A stretch of DNA of 64,000 nucleotides from Paragordius varius. Taxonomy: Eukaryota; Nematomorpha. Made by a program: the position numbers and the translations under genes. The notes below the pieces were generated by a model. It was not told where the DNA came from. It saw only the letters and a list, made by a program, of their open reading frames with translations, and searched no databases. Every line of letters begins with the position of its first letter. Position 1 is the first letter of the stretch. Location: contig OZ176051.1 of the NCBI GenBank assembly GCA_964247055.1, positions 372,001 to 436,000 on the forward strand, given 5' to 3'. Shown piece after piece: positions 23,904 to 39,000 of the stretch.

Positions 23904-26900
23904 TGTAATTTTTATGAATTTTTTAAATATTTAAAATATTTATTTTATACGATTTTAAAAATAAAAATGGCTACCTAAAATCCAAATTTGATCAGGTGAT
24001 GTCGCCATAATTTTTTTTGGGTAGCCCTATGGTAGTTCCATCATCACCCCAAATATTTTTGAGATCGGAGTATAAATGTAATTTTTATGATTTTTTTAAA
24101 TATTTAAAAAATTTATTTTATACGATTTTAAAAATAAAAATGGCTACCTAAAATCCAAATTTGATCAGGTGATGTCATTATAATTTATTTGGGTAGCCCT
24201 ATGGTAGTTCCATCATCACCCCAAATATTTTGGGGATCGGACTATAAATGTAATTTTTATGAATTTTTTAAATATTTAAAAAATTTATTTTATACGATTT
24301 TAAAAATAAAAATGGCTACCTAAAATCCAAATTTGATCAGGTGATGTCGCCATAATTTTTTTTGGGTAGCCCTATGGTAGTTCCATCATCACCCCAAATA
24401 CTTTGGGGATCGGACTATAAATGTAATTTTTATGAATTTTTTAAATATTTAAAAAATTTATTTTATACGATTTTAAAAATAAAAATGGCTACCTAAAATC
24501 CAAATTTGATCAGGTGATGTCGCCATAATTTTTTTTGGGTAGCCCCATGGTAGTTCCATAATCACCCCAAATATTTTTGAGATCGGACTGTAAATGTAAT
24601 TTTTATGAATTTTTTAAATATTTAAAAAATTTATTTTATACGATTTTAAAAAAAATGGCTACCTAAAATCCAAATTTGATCAGGTGATGTCGCCATAATT
24701 TTTCTTGGGTAGCCCTATGGTAGTTCCATCATCACCCCAAATATTTTGCGGATCGGACTATAAATGTAATTTTTATGAATTTTTTAAATATTTAAAAAAT
24801 TTATTTTATACGATTTTAAAAAAAATGGCTACCTAAAATCCAAATTTGATCAGGTGATGTCGCCATAATTTTTTTTGGGTAGCTTTATGGTAGTTCCATC
24901 ATCACCCCAAATACTTTGGGGATCGGACTATAAATGTTATTTTTATGAATTTTTTAAATATTTAAAAAATTTATTTTATACGATTTTAAAAATAAAAATG
25001 GCTACCTAAAATCCAAATTTGATCAGGTGATGTCACCATAATTTTTTTTGGGTAGCCCTATGGTAGTTCCATCATCACCCCAAATATTTTCGAGATCGGA
25101 GTATAAATGTAATTTTTATAAATTTTTTAAATATTTAAAAAATTTATTTTATAAGATTTTAAAAATAAAAATGGCTACCTAAAATCCAAATTTGATCAGG
25201 TGATGTCGCCATAATTTTTTTTGGGTAGCCCCATGGTAGTTCCATAATCACCCCAAATATTTTTGAGATCGGACTGTAAATGTAATTTTTATGAATTTTT
25301 TAAATATTTAAAAAATTTATTTTATACGATTTTAAAAAAAATGGCTACCTAAAATCCAAATTTGATCAGGTGATGTCGCCATAATTTTTCTTGGGTAGCC
25401 CTATGGTAGTTCCATCATCACCCCAAATATTTTGCGGATCGGACTATAAATGTAATTTTTATGAATTTTTTAAATATTTAAAAAATTTATTTTATACGAT
25501 TTTAAAAAAAATGGCTACCTAAAATCCAAATTTGATCAGGTGATGTCGCCATAATTTTTTTTGGGTAGCTTTATGGTAGTTCCATCATCACCCCAAATAC
25601 TTTGGGGATCGGACTATAAATGTAATTTTTATGAATTTTTTAAATATTTAAAAAATTTATTTTATACGATTTTAAAAATAAAAATGGCTACCTAAAATCC
25701 AAATTTGATCAGGTGATGTCACCATAATTTTTTTTGGGTAGCCCTATGGTAGTTCCATCATCACCCCAAATATTTTCGAGATCGGAGTATAAATGTAATT
25801 TTTATAAATTTTTTAAATATTTAAAAAATTTATTTTATAAGATTTTAAAAATAAAAATGGCTACCTAAAATCCAAATTTGATCAGGTGATGTCGCCATAA
25901 TTTTTCTTGGGTAGCCCTATGGTAGTTCCATCATCACCCCAAATATTTTGCGGATCGGACTATAAATGTAATTTTTATGAATTTTTTAAATATTTAAAAA
26001 ATTTATTTTATACGATTTTAAAAAAAATGGCTACCTAAAATCCAAATTTGATCAGGTGATGTCGCCATAATTTTTTTTGGGTAGCTTTATGGTAGTTCCA
26101 TCATCACCCCAAATACTTTGGGGATCGGACTATAAATGTAATTTTTATGAATTTTTTAAATATTTAAAAAATTTATTTTATACGATTTTAAAAATAAAAA
26201 TGGCTACCTAAAATCCAAATTTGATCAGGTGATGTCACCATAATTTTTTTTGGGTAGCCCTATGGTAGTTCCATCATCACCCCAAATATTTTCGAGATCG
26301 GAGTATAAATGTAATTTTTATAAATTTTTTAAATATTTAAAAAATTTATTTTATAAGATTTTAAAAATAAAATGGCTACCTAAAATCCAAATTTGATCAG
26401 GTGATGTCGCCATAATTTTTTTTGGGTAGCCCCATGGTAGTTCCATAATCACCCCAAATATTTTTGAGATCGAACTGTAAATGTAATTTTTATGAATTTT
26501 TTAAATATTTAAAAAATTTATTTTATACGATTTTAAAAAAAATGGCTACCTAAAATCCAAATTTGATCAGGTGATGTCGCCATAATTTTTCTTGGGTAGC
26601 CCTATGGTAGTTCCATCATCACCCCAAATATTTTGCGGATCGGACTATAAATGTAATTTTTATGAATTTTTTAAATATTTAAAAAATTTATTTTATACGA
26701 TTTTAAAAAAAATGGCTACCTAAAATCCAAATTTGATCAGGTGATGTCGCCATAATTTTTTTTGGGTAGCTTTATGGTAGTTCCATCATCACCCCAAATA
26801 CTTTGGGGATCGGAATATAAATGTAATTTTTATGAATTTTTTAAATATTTAAAAAATTTATTTTATACGATTTTAAAAATAAAAATGGCTACCTAAAATC

Positions 26901-28924
26901 CAAATTTGATCAGGTGATGTCACCATAATTTTTTTTGGGTAGCCCTATGGTAGTTCCATCATCACCCCAAATATTTTCGAGATCGGAGTATAAATGTAAT
27001 TTTTATAAATTTTTTAAATATTTAAAAAATTTATTTTATAAGATTTTAAAAATAAAAATGGCTACCTAAAATCCAAATTTGATCAGGTGATGTCGCCATA
27101 ATTTTTCTTGGGTAGCCCTATGGTAGTTCCATCATCACCCCAAATATTTTGCGGATCGGACTATAAATGTAATTTTTATGAATTTTTTAAATATTTAAAA
27201 AATTTATTTTATACGATTTTAAAAAAAATGGCTACCTAAAATCCAAATTTGATCAGGTGATGTCGCCATAATTTTTTTTGGGTAGCTTTATGGTAGTTCC
27301 ATCATCACCCCAAATACTTTGGGGATCGGACTATAAATGTAATTTTTATGAATTTTTTAAATATTTAAAAAATTTATTTTATACGATTTTAAAAACAAAA
27401 ATGGCTAACTAAAATCCAAATTTGATCAGGTGATGTCACCATAATTTTTTTTGGGTAGCCCTATGGTAGTTCCATCATCACCCCAAATATTTTCGAGATC
27501 GGAGTATAAATGTAATTTTTATAAATTTTTTAAATATTTAAAAAATTTATTTTATAAGATTTTAAAAATAAAAATGGCTACCTAAAATCCAAATTTGATC
27601 AGGTGATGTCGCCATAATTTTTTTTGGGTAGCCCCATGGTAGTTCCATAATCACCCCAAATATTTTTGAGATCGGACTGTAAATGTAATTTTTATGAATT
27701 TTTTAAATATTTAAAAAATTTATTTTATACGATTTTAAAAAAAATGGCTACCTAAAATCCAAATTTGATCAGGTGATGTCGCCATAATTTTTCTTGGGTA
27801 GCCCTATGGTAGTTCCATCATCACCCCAAATATTTTGCGGATCGGACTATAAATGTAATTTTTATGAATTTTTTAAATATTTAAAAAATTTATTTTATAC
27901 GATTTTAAAAAAAATGGCTACCTAAAATCCAAATTTGATCAGGTGATGTCACCATAATTTTTTTTGGGTAGCCCTATGGTAGTTCCATCATCACCCCAAA
28001 TATTTTCGAGATCGGAGTATAAATGTAATTTTTATAAATTTTTTAAATATTTAAAAAATTTATTTTATAAGATTTTAAAAATAAAAATGGCTACCTAAAA
28101 TCCAAATTTGATCAGGTGATGTCGCCATACCTTTTTTTGGGTAGCCCCATGGTAGTTCCATAATCACCCCAAATATTTTTGAGATCGGACTGTAAATGTA
28201 ATTTTTATGAATTTTTTAAATATTTAAAATATTTATTTTATACGATTTTAAAAATAAAAATGGCTACCTAAAATCCAAATTTGATCAGGTGATGTCGCCA
28301 TAATTTTTTTTGGGTAGCCCCATGGTAGTTCCATAATCACCCCAAATATTTTTGAGATCGGACTGTAAATGTAATTTTTATGAATTTTTTAAATATTTAA
28401 AATATTTATTTTATACGATTTTAAAAATAAAAATGGCTACCTAAAATCCAAATTTGATCAGGTGATGTCGCCATAATTTTTTTTGGGTAGCCCTATGGTA
28501 GTTCCATCATCACCCCAAATATTTTTGAGATCGGAGTATAAATGTAATTTTTATGAATTTTTTAAATATTTAAAAAATTTATTTTATACGATTTTAAAAA
28601 TAAAAATGGCTACCTAAAATCCAAATTTGATCAGGTGATGTCATTATAATTTATTTGGGTAGCCCTATGGTAGTTCCATCATCACCCCAAATATTTTGGG
28701 GATCGGACTATAAATGTAATTTTTATGAATTTTTTAAATATTTAAAAAATTTATTTTATACGATTTTAAAAATAAAAATGGCTACCTAAAATCCAAATTT
28801 GATCAGGTGATGTCGCCATAATTTTTTTTGGGTAGCCCTATGGTAGTTCCATCATCACCCCAAATACTTTGGGGATCGGACTATAAATGTAATTTTTATG
28901 AATTTTTTAAATATTTAAAAAATT

Positions 28925-31900
28925 TATTTTATACGATTTTAAAAATAAAAATGGCTACCTAAAATCCAAATTTGATCAGATGATGTCACCATAATTTTTT
29001 TTGGGTAGCCCTATGGTAGTTCCATCATCACCCCAAATATTTTCGAGATCGGAGTATAAATGTAATTTTTATGAATTTTTTAAATATTTAAAAAATTTAT
29101 TTTATACGATTTTAAAAATAAAAATGGCTACCTAAAATCCAAATTTGATCAGGTGATGTCACCATAATTTTTTTTGGGTAGCCCTATGGTAGTTCCATCA
29201 TCACCCCAAATATTGTCGAGATCGGAGTATAAATGTAATTTTTTTGAATTTTTTAAATATTAAAAAAATTTATTTTATACGATTTAAAAAAAAATGGCTA
29301 CCTAAAATCCAAATTTGATCAGGTGATGTCGCCATAATTTTTTTTGGGTAGCCCTATGGTAGTTCCATCATCACCCCAAATACTTTGGGGATCGGACTAT
29401 AAATGTAATTTTTATGAATTTTTTAAATATTTAAAAAATTTATTTTATACGATTTTAAAAATAAAAATGGCTACCTAAAATCCAAATTTGATCAGGTGAT
29501 GTCACCATAATTTATTTGGGTAGCCCTATGGTAGTTCCATCATCACCCCAAATATTGTCGAGATCGGAGTATAAATGTAATTTTTATGAATTTTTTAAAT
29601 ATTTAAAAAATTTATTTTATACGATTTTAAAATAAAAATGGCTACCTAAAATCCAAATTTGATCAGGTGATGTCACTATAATTTTTTTGGGTAGCCCTAT
29701 GGTAGTTCCATCATCACCCCAAATATTTTTGAGATCGGAGTATAAATGTAATTTTTATGAATTTTTTAAATATTTAAAAAATTTATTTTATACGATTTTA
29801 AAAATAAAAATGGCTACCTAAAATCCAAATTTGATCAGGTGATGTCGCCATAATTTTTTTGGGTAGCCCTATGGTAGTTCCATCATAACCCCAAATATTT
29901 TTGAGATCGGACTTTAAATGTAATTTTTATGAATTTTTTAAATATTTAAAAAATTTATTTTATACAATTTTAAAAATAAAAATGGCTACCTAAAATCCAA
30001 ATTTGATCAGGTGATGTCGCCATAATTTTTTTTGGGTAGCCCCATGGTAGTTCCATAATCACCCCAAATATTTTTGAGATCGGACTGTAAATGTAATTTT
30101 TATGAATTTTTTAAATATTTAAAAAATTTATTTTATACGATTTTAAAAAAAATGGCTACCTAAAATCCAGATTTGATCAGGTGATGTCACCATAATTTAC
30201 TTGGGTAGCCCTATGGTAGTTCCATCATCACCCCAAATATTTTGGGGATCGGACTATAAATGTAATTTTTATGAATTTTTTAAATATTTAAAAAATTTAT
30301 TTTATACGATTTTAAAAATAAAAATGGCTACCTAAAATCCAAATTTGATCAGGTGATGTCGCCATAATTTTTTTTGGGTAGCCCTATGGTAGTTCCATCA
30401 TCACCCCAAATACTTTGGGGATCGGACTATAAATGTAATTTTTATGAATTTTTTAAATATTTAAAAAATTTATTTTATACGATTTTAAAAATAAAAATGG
30501 CTACCTAAAATCCAAATTTGATCAGGTGATGTCACCATAATTTTTTTTGGGTAGCCCTATGGTAGTTCCATCATCACCCCAAATATTTTCGAGATCGGAG
30601 TATAAATGTAATTTTTATGAATTTTTTAAATATTTAAAAAATTTATTTTATACGATTTTAAAAATAAAAATGGCTACCTAAATCCAAATTTGATCAGGTG
30701 ATGTCGCCATAATTTTTTTTGGGTAGCCCCATGGTAGTTCCATAATCACCCCAAATATTTTTGAGATCGGACTGTAAATGTAATTTTTATGAATTTTTTA
30801 AATATTTAAAAAATTTATTTTATACGATTTTAAAAAAAATGGCTACCTAAAATCCAAATTTGATCAGGTGATGTCGCCATAATTTTTCTTGGGTAGCCCT
30901 ATGGTAGTTCCATCATCACCCCAAATATTTTGCGGATCGGACTATAAATGTAATTTTTATGAATTTTTTAAATATTTAAAAAATTTATTTTATACGATTT
31001 TAAAAAAAATGGCTACCTAAAATCCAAATTTGATCAGGTGATGTCGCCATAATTTTTTTTGGGTAGCTTTATGGTAGTTCCATCATCACCCCAAATACTT
31101 TGGGGATCGGACTATAAATGTAATTTTTATGAATTTTTTAAATATTTAAAAAATTTATTTTATACGATTTTAAAAATAAAAATGGCTACCTAAAATCCAA
31201 ATTTGATCAGGTGATGTCACCATAATTTTTTTTGGGTAGCCCTATGGTAGTTCCATCATCACCCCAAATATTTTCGAGATCGGAGTATAAATGTAATTTT
31301 TATAAATTTTTTAAATATTTAAAAAATTTATTTTATAAGATTTTAAAAATAAAAATGGCTACCTAAAATCCAAATTTGATCAGGTGATGTCGCCATAATT
31401 TTTTTTGGGTAGCCCCATGGTAGTTCCATAATCACCCCAAATATTTTTGAGATCGGACTGTAAATGTAATTTTTATGAATTTTTTAAATATTTAAAAAAT
31501 TTATTTTATACGATTTTAAAAAAAATGGCTACCTAAAATCCAAATTTGATCAGGTGATGTCGCCATAATTTTTCTTGGGTAGCCCTATGGTAGTTCCATC
31601 ATCACCCCAAATATTTTGCGGATCGGACTATAAATGTAATTTTTATGAATTTTTTAAATATTTAAAAAATTTATTTTATACGATTTTAAAAAAAATGGCT
31701 ACCTAAAATCCAAATTTGATCAGGTGATGTCGCCATAATTTTTTTTGGGTAGCTTTATGGTAGTTCCATCATCACCCCAAATACTTTGGGGATCGGACTA
31801 TAAATGTAATTTTTATGAATGTTTTAAATATTTAAAAAATTTATTTTATACGATTTTAAAAATAAAAATGGCTACCTAAAATCCAAATTTGATCAGGTGA

Positions 31901-34900
31901 TGTCACCATAATTTTTTTTGGGTAGCCCTATGGTAGTTCCATCATCACCCCAAATATTTTCGAGATCGGAGTATAAATGTAATTTTTATAAATTTTTTAA
32001 ATATTTAAAAAATTTATTTTATAAGATTTTAAAAATAAAAATATCTACCTAAAATCCAAATTTGATCAGGTGATGTCGCCATAATTTTTTTTGGGTAGCC
32101 CCATGGTAGTTCCATAATCACCCCAAATATTTTTGAGATCGGACTGTAAATGTAATTTTTATGAATTTTTTAAATATTTAAAATATTTATTTTATACGAT
32201 TTTAAAAATAAAAATGGCTACCTAAAATCCAAATTTGATCAGGTGATGTCACCATAATTTTTTTTGGGTAGCCCTATGGTAGTTCCATCATCACCCCAAA
32301 TATTTTCGAGATCGGAGTATAAATGTAATTTTTATGAATTTTTTAAATATTTAAAAAATTTATTTTATACGATTTTAAAAAAAATGGCTACCTAAAATCC
32401 AAATTTGATCAGGTGATGTCGCCATAATTTTTCTTGGGTAGCCATATGGTAGTTCCATCATCACCCCAAATATTTTGCGGATCGGACTATAAATGTAATT
32501 TTTATGAATTTTTTAAATATTTAAAAAATTTATTTTATACGATTTTAAAAAAAATGGCTACCTAAAATCCAAATTTGATCAGGTGATGTCGCCATAATTT
32601 TTTTTGGGTAGCTTTATGGTAGTTCCATCATCATCCCAAATACTTTGGGGATCGGACTGTAAATGTAATTTTTATGAATTTTTTAAATATTTAAAATATT
32701 TATTTTATACGATTTTAAAAATAAAAATGGCTACCTAAAATCCAAATTTGATCAGATGATGTCACCATAATTTTTTTTGGGTAGCCCTATGGTAGTTCCA
32801 TCATCACCCCAAATATTTTCGAGATCGGAGTATAAATGTAATTTTTATGAATTTTTTAAATATTTAAAAAATTTATTTTATACGATTTTAAAAATAAAAA
32901 TGGCTACCTAAAATCCAAATTTGATCAGGTGATGTCACCATAATTTTTTTTGGGTAGCCCTATGGTAGTTCCATCATCACCCCAAATATTGTCGAGATCG
33001 GAGTATAAATGTAATTTTTTTGAATTTTTTAAATATTAAAAAAATTTATTTTATACGATTTAAAAAAAAATGGCTACCTAAAATCCAAATTTGATCAGGT
33101 GATGTCGCCATAATTTTTTTTGGGTAGCCCTATGGTAGTTCCATCATCACCCCAAATACTTTGGGGATCGGACTATAAATGTAATTTTTATGAATTTTTT
33201 AAATATTTAAAAAATTTATTTTATACGATTTTAAAAATAAAAATGGCTACCTAAAATCCAAATTTGATCAGGTGATGTCACCATAATTTATTTGGGTAGC
33301 CCTATGGTAGTTCCATCATCACCCCAAATATTGTCGAGATCGGAGTATAAATGTAATTTTTATGAATTTTTTAAATATTTAAAAAATTTATTTTATACGA
33401 TTTTAAAATAAAAATGGCTACCTAAAATCCAAATTTGATCAGGTGATGTCACTATAATTTTTTTGGGTAGCCCTATGGTAGTTCCATCATCACCCCAAAT
33501 ATTTTTGAGATCGGAGTATAAATGTAATTTTTATGAATTTTTTAAATATTTAAAAAATTTATTTTATACGATTTTAAAAATAAAAATGGCTACCTAAAAT
33601 CCAAATTTGATCAGGTGATGTCGCCATAATTTTTTTGGGTAGCCCTATGGTAGTTCCATCATAACCCCAAATATTTTTGAGATCGGACTTTAAATGTAAT
33701 TTTTATGAATTTTTTAAATATTTAAAAAATTTATTTTATACGATTTTAAAAATAAAAATGGCTACCTAAAATCCAAATTTGATCAGGTGATGTCGCCATA
33801 ATTTTTTTTGGGTAGCCCCATGGTAGTTCCATAATCACCCCAAATATTTTTGAGATCGGACTGTAAATGTAATTTTTATGAATTTTTTAAATATTTAAAA
33901 AATTTATTTTATACGATTTTAAAAAAAATGGCTACCTAAAATCCAGATTTGATCAGGTGATGTCACCATAATTTACTTGGGTAGCCCTATGGTAGTTCCA
34001 TCATCACCCCAAATATTTTGGGGATCGGACTATAAATGTAATTTTTATGAATTTTTTAAATATTTAAAAAATTTATTTTATACGATTTTAAAAATAAAAA
34101 TGGCTACCTAAAATCCAAATTTGATCAGGTGATGTCGCCATAATTTTTTTTGGGTAGCCCTATGGTAGTTCCATCATCACCCCAAATACTTTGGGGATCG
34201 GACTATAAATGTAATTTTTATGAATTTTTTAAATATTTAAAAAATTTATTTTATACGATTTTAAAAATAAAAATGGCTACCTAAAATCCAAATTTGATCA
34301 GGTGATGTCACCATAATTTTTTTTGGGTAGCCCTATGGTAGTTCCATCATCACCCCAAATATTTTCGAGATCGGAGTATAAATGTAATTTTTATGAATTT
34401 TTTAAATATTTAAAAAATTTATTTTATACGATTTTAAAAATAAAAATGGCTACCTAAATCCAAATTTGATCAGGTGATGTCGCCATAATTTTTTTTGGGT
34501 AGCCCCATGGTAGTTCCATAATCACCCCAAATATTTTTGAGATCGGACTGTAAATGTAATTTTTATGAATTTTTTAAATATTTAAAAAATTTATTTTATA
34601 CGATTTTAAAAAAAATGGCTACCTAAAATCCAAATTTGATCAGGTGATGTCGCCATAATTTTTCTTGGGTAGCCCTATGGTAGTTCCATCATCACCCCAA
34701 ATATTTTGCGGATCGGACTATAAATGTAATTTTTATGAATTTTTTAAATATTTAAAAAATTTATTTTATACGATTTTAAAAAAAATGGCTACCTAAAATC
34801 CAAATTTGATCAGGTGATGTCGCCATAATTTTTTTTGGGTAGCTTTATGGTAGTTCCATCATCACCCCAAATACTTTGGGGATCGGACTATAAATGTAAT

Positions 34901-36026
34901 TTTTATGAATTTTTTAAATATTTAAAAAATTTATTTTATACGATTTTAAAAATAAAAATGGCTACCTAAAATCCAAATTTGATCAGGTGATGTCACCATA
35001 ATTTTTTTTGGGTAGCCCTATGGTAGTTCCATCATCACCCCAAATATTTTCGAGATCGGAGTATAAATGTAATTTTTATAAATTTTTTAAATATTTAAAA
35101 AATTTATTTTATAAGATTTTAAAAATAAAAATGGCTACCTAAAATCCAAATTTGATCAGGTGATGTCGCCATAATTTTTTTTGGGTAGCCCCATGGTAGT
35201 TCCATAATCACCCCAAATATTTTTGAGATCGGACTGTAAATGTAATTTTTATGAATTTTTTAAATATTTAAAAAATTTATTTTATACGATTTTAAAAAAA
35301 ATGGCTACCTAAAATCCAAATTTGATCAGGTGATGTCGCCATAATTTTTCTTGGGTAGCCCTATGGTAGTTCCATCATCACCCCAAATATTTTGCGGATC
35401 GGACTATAAATGTAATTTTTATGAATTTTTTAAATATTTAAAAAATTTATTTTATACGATTTTAAAAAAAATGGCTACCTAAAATCCAAATTTGATCAGG
35501 TGATGTCGCCATAATTTTTTTTGGGTAGCTTTATGGTAGTTCCATCATCACCCCAAATACTTTGGGGATCGGACTATAAATGTAATTTTTATGAATGTTT
35601 TAAATATTTAAAAAATTTATTTTATACGATTTTAAAAATAAAAATGGCTACCTAAAATCCAAATTTGATCAGGTGATGTCACCATAATTTTTTTTGGGTA
35701 GCCCTATGGTAGTTCCATCATCACCCCAAATATTTTCGAGATCGGAGTATAAATGTAATTTTTATAAATTTTTTAAATATTTAAAAAATTTATTTTATAA
35801 GATTTTAAAAATAAAAATATCTACCTAAAATCCAAATTTGATCAGGTGATGTCGCCATAATTTTTTTTGGGTAGCCCCATGGTAGTTCCATAATCACCCC
35901 AAATATTTTTGAGATCGGACTGTAAATGTAATTTTTATGAATTTTTTAAATATTTAAAATATTTATTTTATACGATTTTAAAAATAAAAATGGCTACCTA
36001 AAATCCAAATTTGATCAGGTGATGTC
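28925..36026 (+). repeat. 3.3-kb block duplicated at 3,776-bp offset
   Basis: About 28,925-32,250 matches 32,701-36,026. Six scattered private markers all give an offset of exactly 3,776: GATCAGATGATG (28,974 and 32,750), CGATTTAAAAAAAAATGG (29,280 and 33,056), AATCCAGATTTG (30,170 and 33,946), GCTTTATGG (31,066/34,842 and 31,752/35,528), GAATGTTTTAAAT (31,821 and 35,597) and ATATCTACC (32,045 and 35,821). A constant offset over 3.3 kb means no indel separates the copies, so this is among the youngest large events here. About 450 bp of related satellite lies between the copies. Confidence 0.88.
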
Positions 36027-39000
36027 GCCATAATTTTTTTTGGGTAGCCCTATGGTAGTTCCATCATCACCCCAAATACTTTGGGGATCGGACTATAAAT
36101 GTAATTTTTATGAATTTTTTAAATATTTAAAAAATTTATTTTATACGATTTTAAAAATAAAAATGGCTACCTAAAATCCAAATTTGTTCAGGTGATGTCG
36201 CCATAATTTTTTTTGAGTAGCCCTGTGGTAGTTCCATCCTAACCCCAAATATTTTTGAGATCGGACTTTAAATGTAATTTTTATAAATTTTTTAAATATT
36301 TGAAAAATTTATTTTATACGATTTTAAAAATAAAAATGGCTACCTAAAATCCAAATTTGATCAGGTGATGTCACCATAATTTATTTGGGTAGCCCTATGG
36401 TAGTTCCATCATCACCCCAAATATTGTCGAGATCGGAGTATAAATGTAATTTTTTTGAATTTTTTAAATATTTAAAAAATTTATTTTATACGATTTTAAA
36501 AAAAAAATGGCTACCTAAAATCCAAATTTGATCAGGTGATGTCGCCATAATTTTTATTTAGTAGTTCTATGGTAGTTCCATCATCACCCCAAATATTTTG
36601 GGGATCGGACTATAAATGTAATTTTTATGAATTTTTTAAATATTTAAAAAATTTATTTTATACGATTTTAAAATAAAAATGGCTACCTAAAATCCAAATT
36701 TGATCAGGTGATGTCGCCATAATTTTCTTTGGGTAGCCCTATGGTAGTTCCATCATCACCCCAAATATTTTTGAGATCGGAGTATAAATGTAATTTTTAT
36801 GAATTTTTTAAATATTTAAAAAATTTATTTTATACGATTTTAAAAATAAAAATGGCTACCTAAAATCCAAATTTGATCAGGTGATGTCGCCATAATTTTT
36901 TTGGGTAGCCCTATGGTAGTTCCATCATAACCCCAAATATTTTTGAGATCGGACTTTAAATCTAATTTTTATGAATTTTTTAAATATTTAAAAAATTTAT
37001 TTTATACGATTTTAAAAATAAAAATGGCTACCTAAAATCCAAATTTGATCAGGTGATGTCACCATAATTTTTTTTGGGTAGCCCTATGGTAGTTCCATCA
37101 TCACCCCAAATATTTTCGAGATCGGAGTATAAATGTAATTTTTATAAACTTTTCAAATATTTAAAAAATTTATTTTATAAGATTTTAAAAATAAAAATGG
37201 CTACCTAAAATCCAAATTTGATCAGGTGATGTCACCATAATTTACTTGGGTAGCCCTATGGTAGTTCCATCATCACCCCAAATATTTTGGGGATCGGACT
37301 ATAAATGTAATTTTTATGAATTTTTTAAATATTTAAAAAATTTATTTTATACGATTTTAAAAATAAAAATGGCTACCTAAAATCCAAATTTGATCAGGTG
37401 ATGTCGCCATAATTTTTTTTGGGTAGCCCTATGGTAGTTGCATCATCACCCCAAATACTTTGGGGATCGGACTATAAATGTAATTTTTATGAATTTTTTA
37501 AATATTTAAAAAATTTATTTTATACGATTTTAAAAATAAAAATGGCTACCTAAAATCCAAATTTGATCAGGTGATGTCACCATAATTTTTTTTGGGTAGC
37601 CCTATGGTAGTTCCATCATCACCCCAAATATTTTCGAGATCGGAGTATAAATGTAATTTTTATGAATTTTTTAAATATTTAAAAAATTTATTTTATACGA
37701 TTTTAAAAATAAAAATGGCTACCTAAAATCCAAATTTGATCAGGTGATGTCGCCATAATTTTTTTTGGGTAGCCCCATGGTAGTTCCATAATCACCCCAA
37801 ATATTTTTGAGATCGGACTGTAAATGTAATTTTTATGAATTTTTTAAATATTTAAAAAATTTATTTTATACGATTTTAAAAAAAATGGCTACCTAAAATC
37901 CAAATTTGATCAGGTGATGTCGCCATAATTTTTCTTGGGTAGCCCTATGGTAGTTCCATCATCACCCCAAATATTTTGCGGATCGGACTATAAATGTAAT
38001 TTTTATGAATTTTTTAAATATTTAAAAAATTTATTTTATACGATTTTAAAAAAAATGGCTACCTAAAATCCAAATTTGATCAGGTGATGTCGCCATAATT
38101 TTTTTTGGGTAGCTTTATTGTAGTTCCATCATCACCCCAAATACTTTGGGGATCGGACTATAAATGTAATTTTTATGAATTTTTTAAATATTTAAAAAAT
38201 TTATTTTATACGATTTTAAAAATAAAAATGGCTACCTAAAATCCAAATTTGATCAGGTGATGTCACCATAATTTTTTTTGGGTAGCCCTATGGTAGTTCC
38301 ATCATCACCCCAAATATTTTCGAGATCGGAGTATAAATGTAATTTTTATAAATTTTTTAAATATTTAAAAAATTTATTTTATAAGATTTTAAAAATAAAA
38401 ATGGCTACCTAAAATCCAAATTTGATCAGTGTCGCCATAATTTTTTTTGGGTAGCCCCATGGTAGTTCCATAATCACCCCAAATATTTTTGATATCGGAC
38501 TGTAAATGTAATTTTTATGAATTTTTTAAATATTTAAAAAATTTATTTTATACGATTTTAAAAAAAATGGCTACCTAAAATCCAAATTTGATCAGGTGAT
38601 GTCGCCATAATTTTTCTTGGGTAGCCCTATAGTAGTTCCATCATCACCCCAAATATTTTGCGGATCGGACTATAAATATAATTTTTATGAATTTTTTAAA
38701 TATTTAAAAAATTTATTTTATACGATTTTAAAAAAAATGGCTACCTAAAATCCAAATTTGATCAGGTGATGTCGCCATAATTTTTTTTGGGTAGCTTTAT
38801 GGTAGTTCCATCATCACCCCAAATACTTTGGGGATCGGACTATAAATGTAATTTTTATGAATTTTTTAAATATTTAAAAAATTTATTTTATACGATTTTA
38901 AAAATAAAAATGGCTACCTAAAATCCAAATTTGATCAGGTGATGTCACCATAATTTTTTTTGGGTAGCCCTATGGTAGTTCCATCATCACCCCAAATATT

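Larger units (their letters stand above)
20700..38900 (+). repeat. Array domain marked by GCTTTATGG monomers in 3- and 4-monomer cycles
   Basis: The variant GGGTAGCTTTATGG is confined to this domain, with GCTTT at 20,921, 24,882, 25,568, 26,084, 26,769, 27,285, 31,066, 31,752, 32,611, 34,842, 35,528, 38,112 and 38,794. Gaps of 686, 516, 685 and 516 bp at 24.9-27.3 kb show alternating four- and three-monomer units. The full unit order is CCCCATGG with ACTGTAAATG, then TTTCTTGGG with TTTTGCGGATCGG, then GCTTTATGG with AATACTTTGG, then CACC with TTTTCGAG leading into ATAAGATTTT. The three-monomer form lacks the CCCCATGG unit. Two of these units carry a 3-bp loss, eight A before TGGCTACC. Confidence 0.85.
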
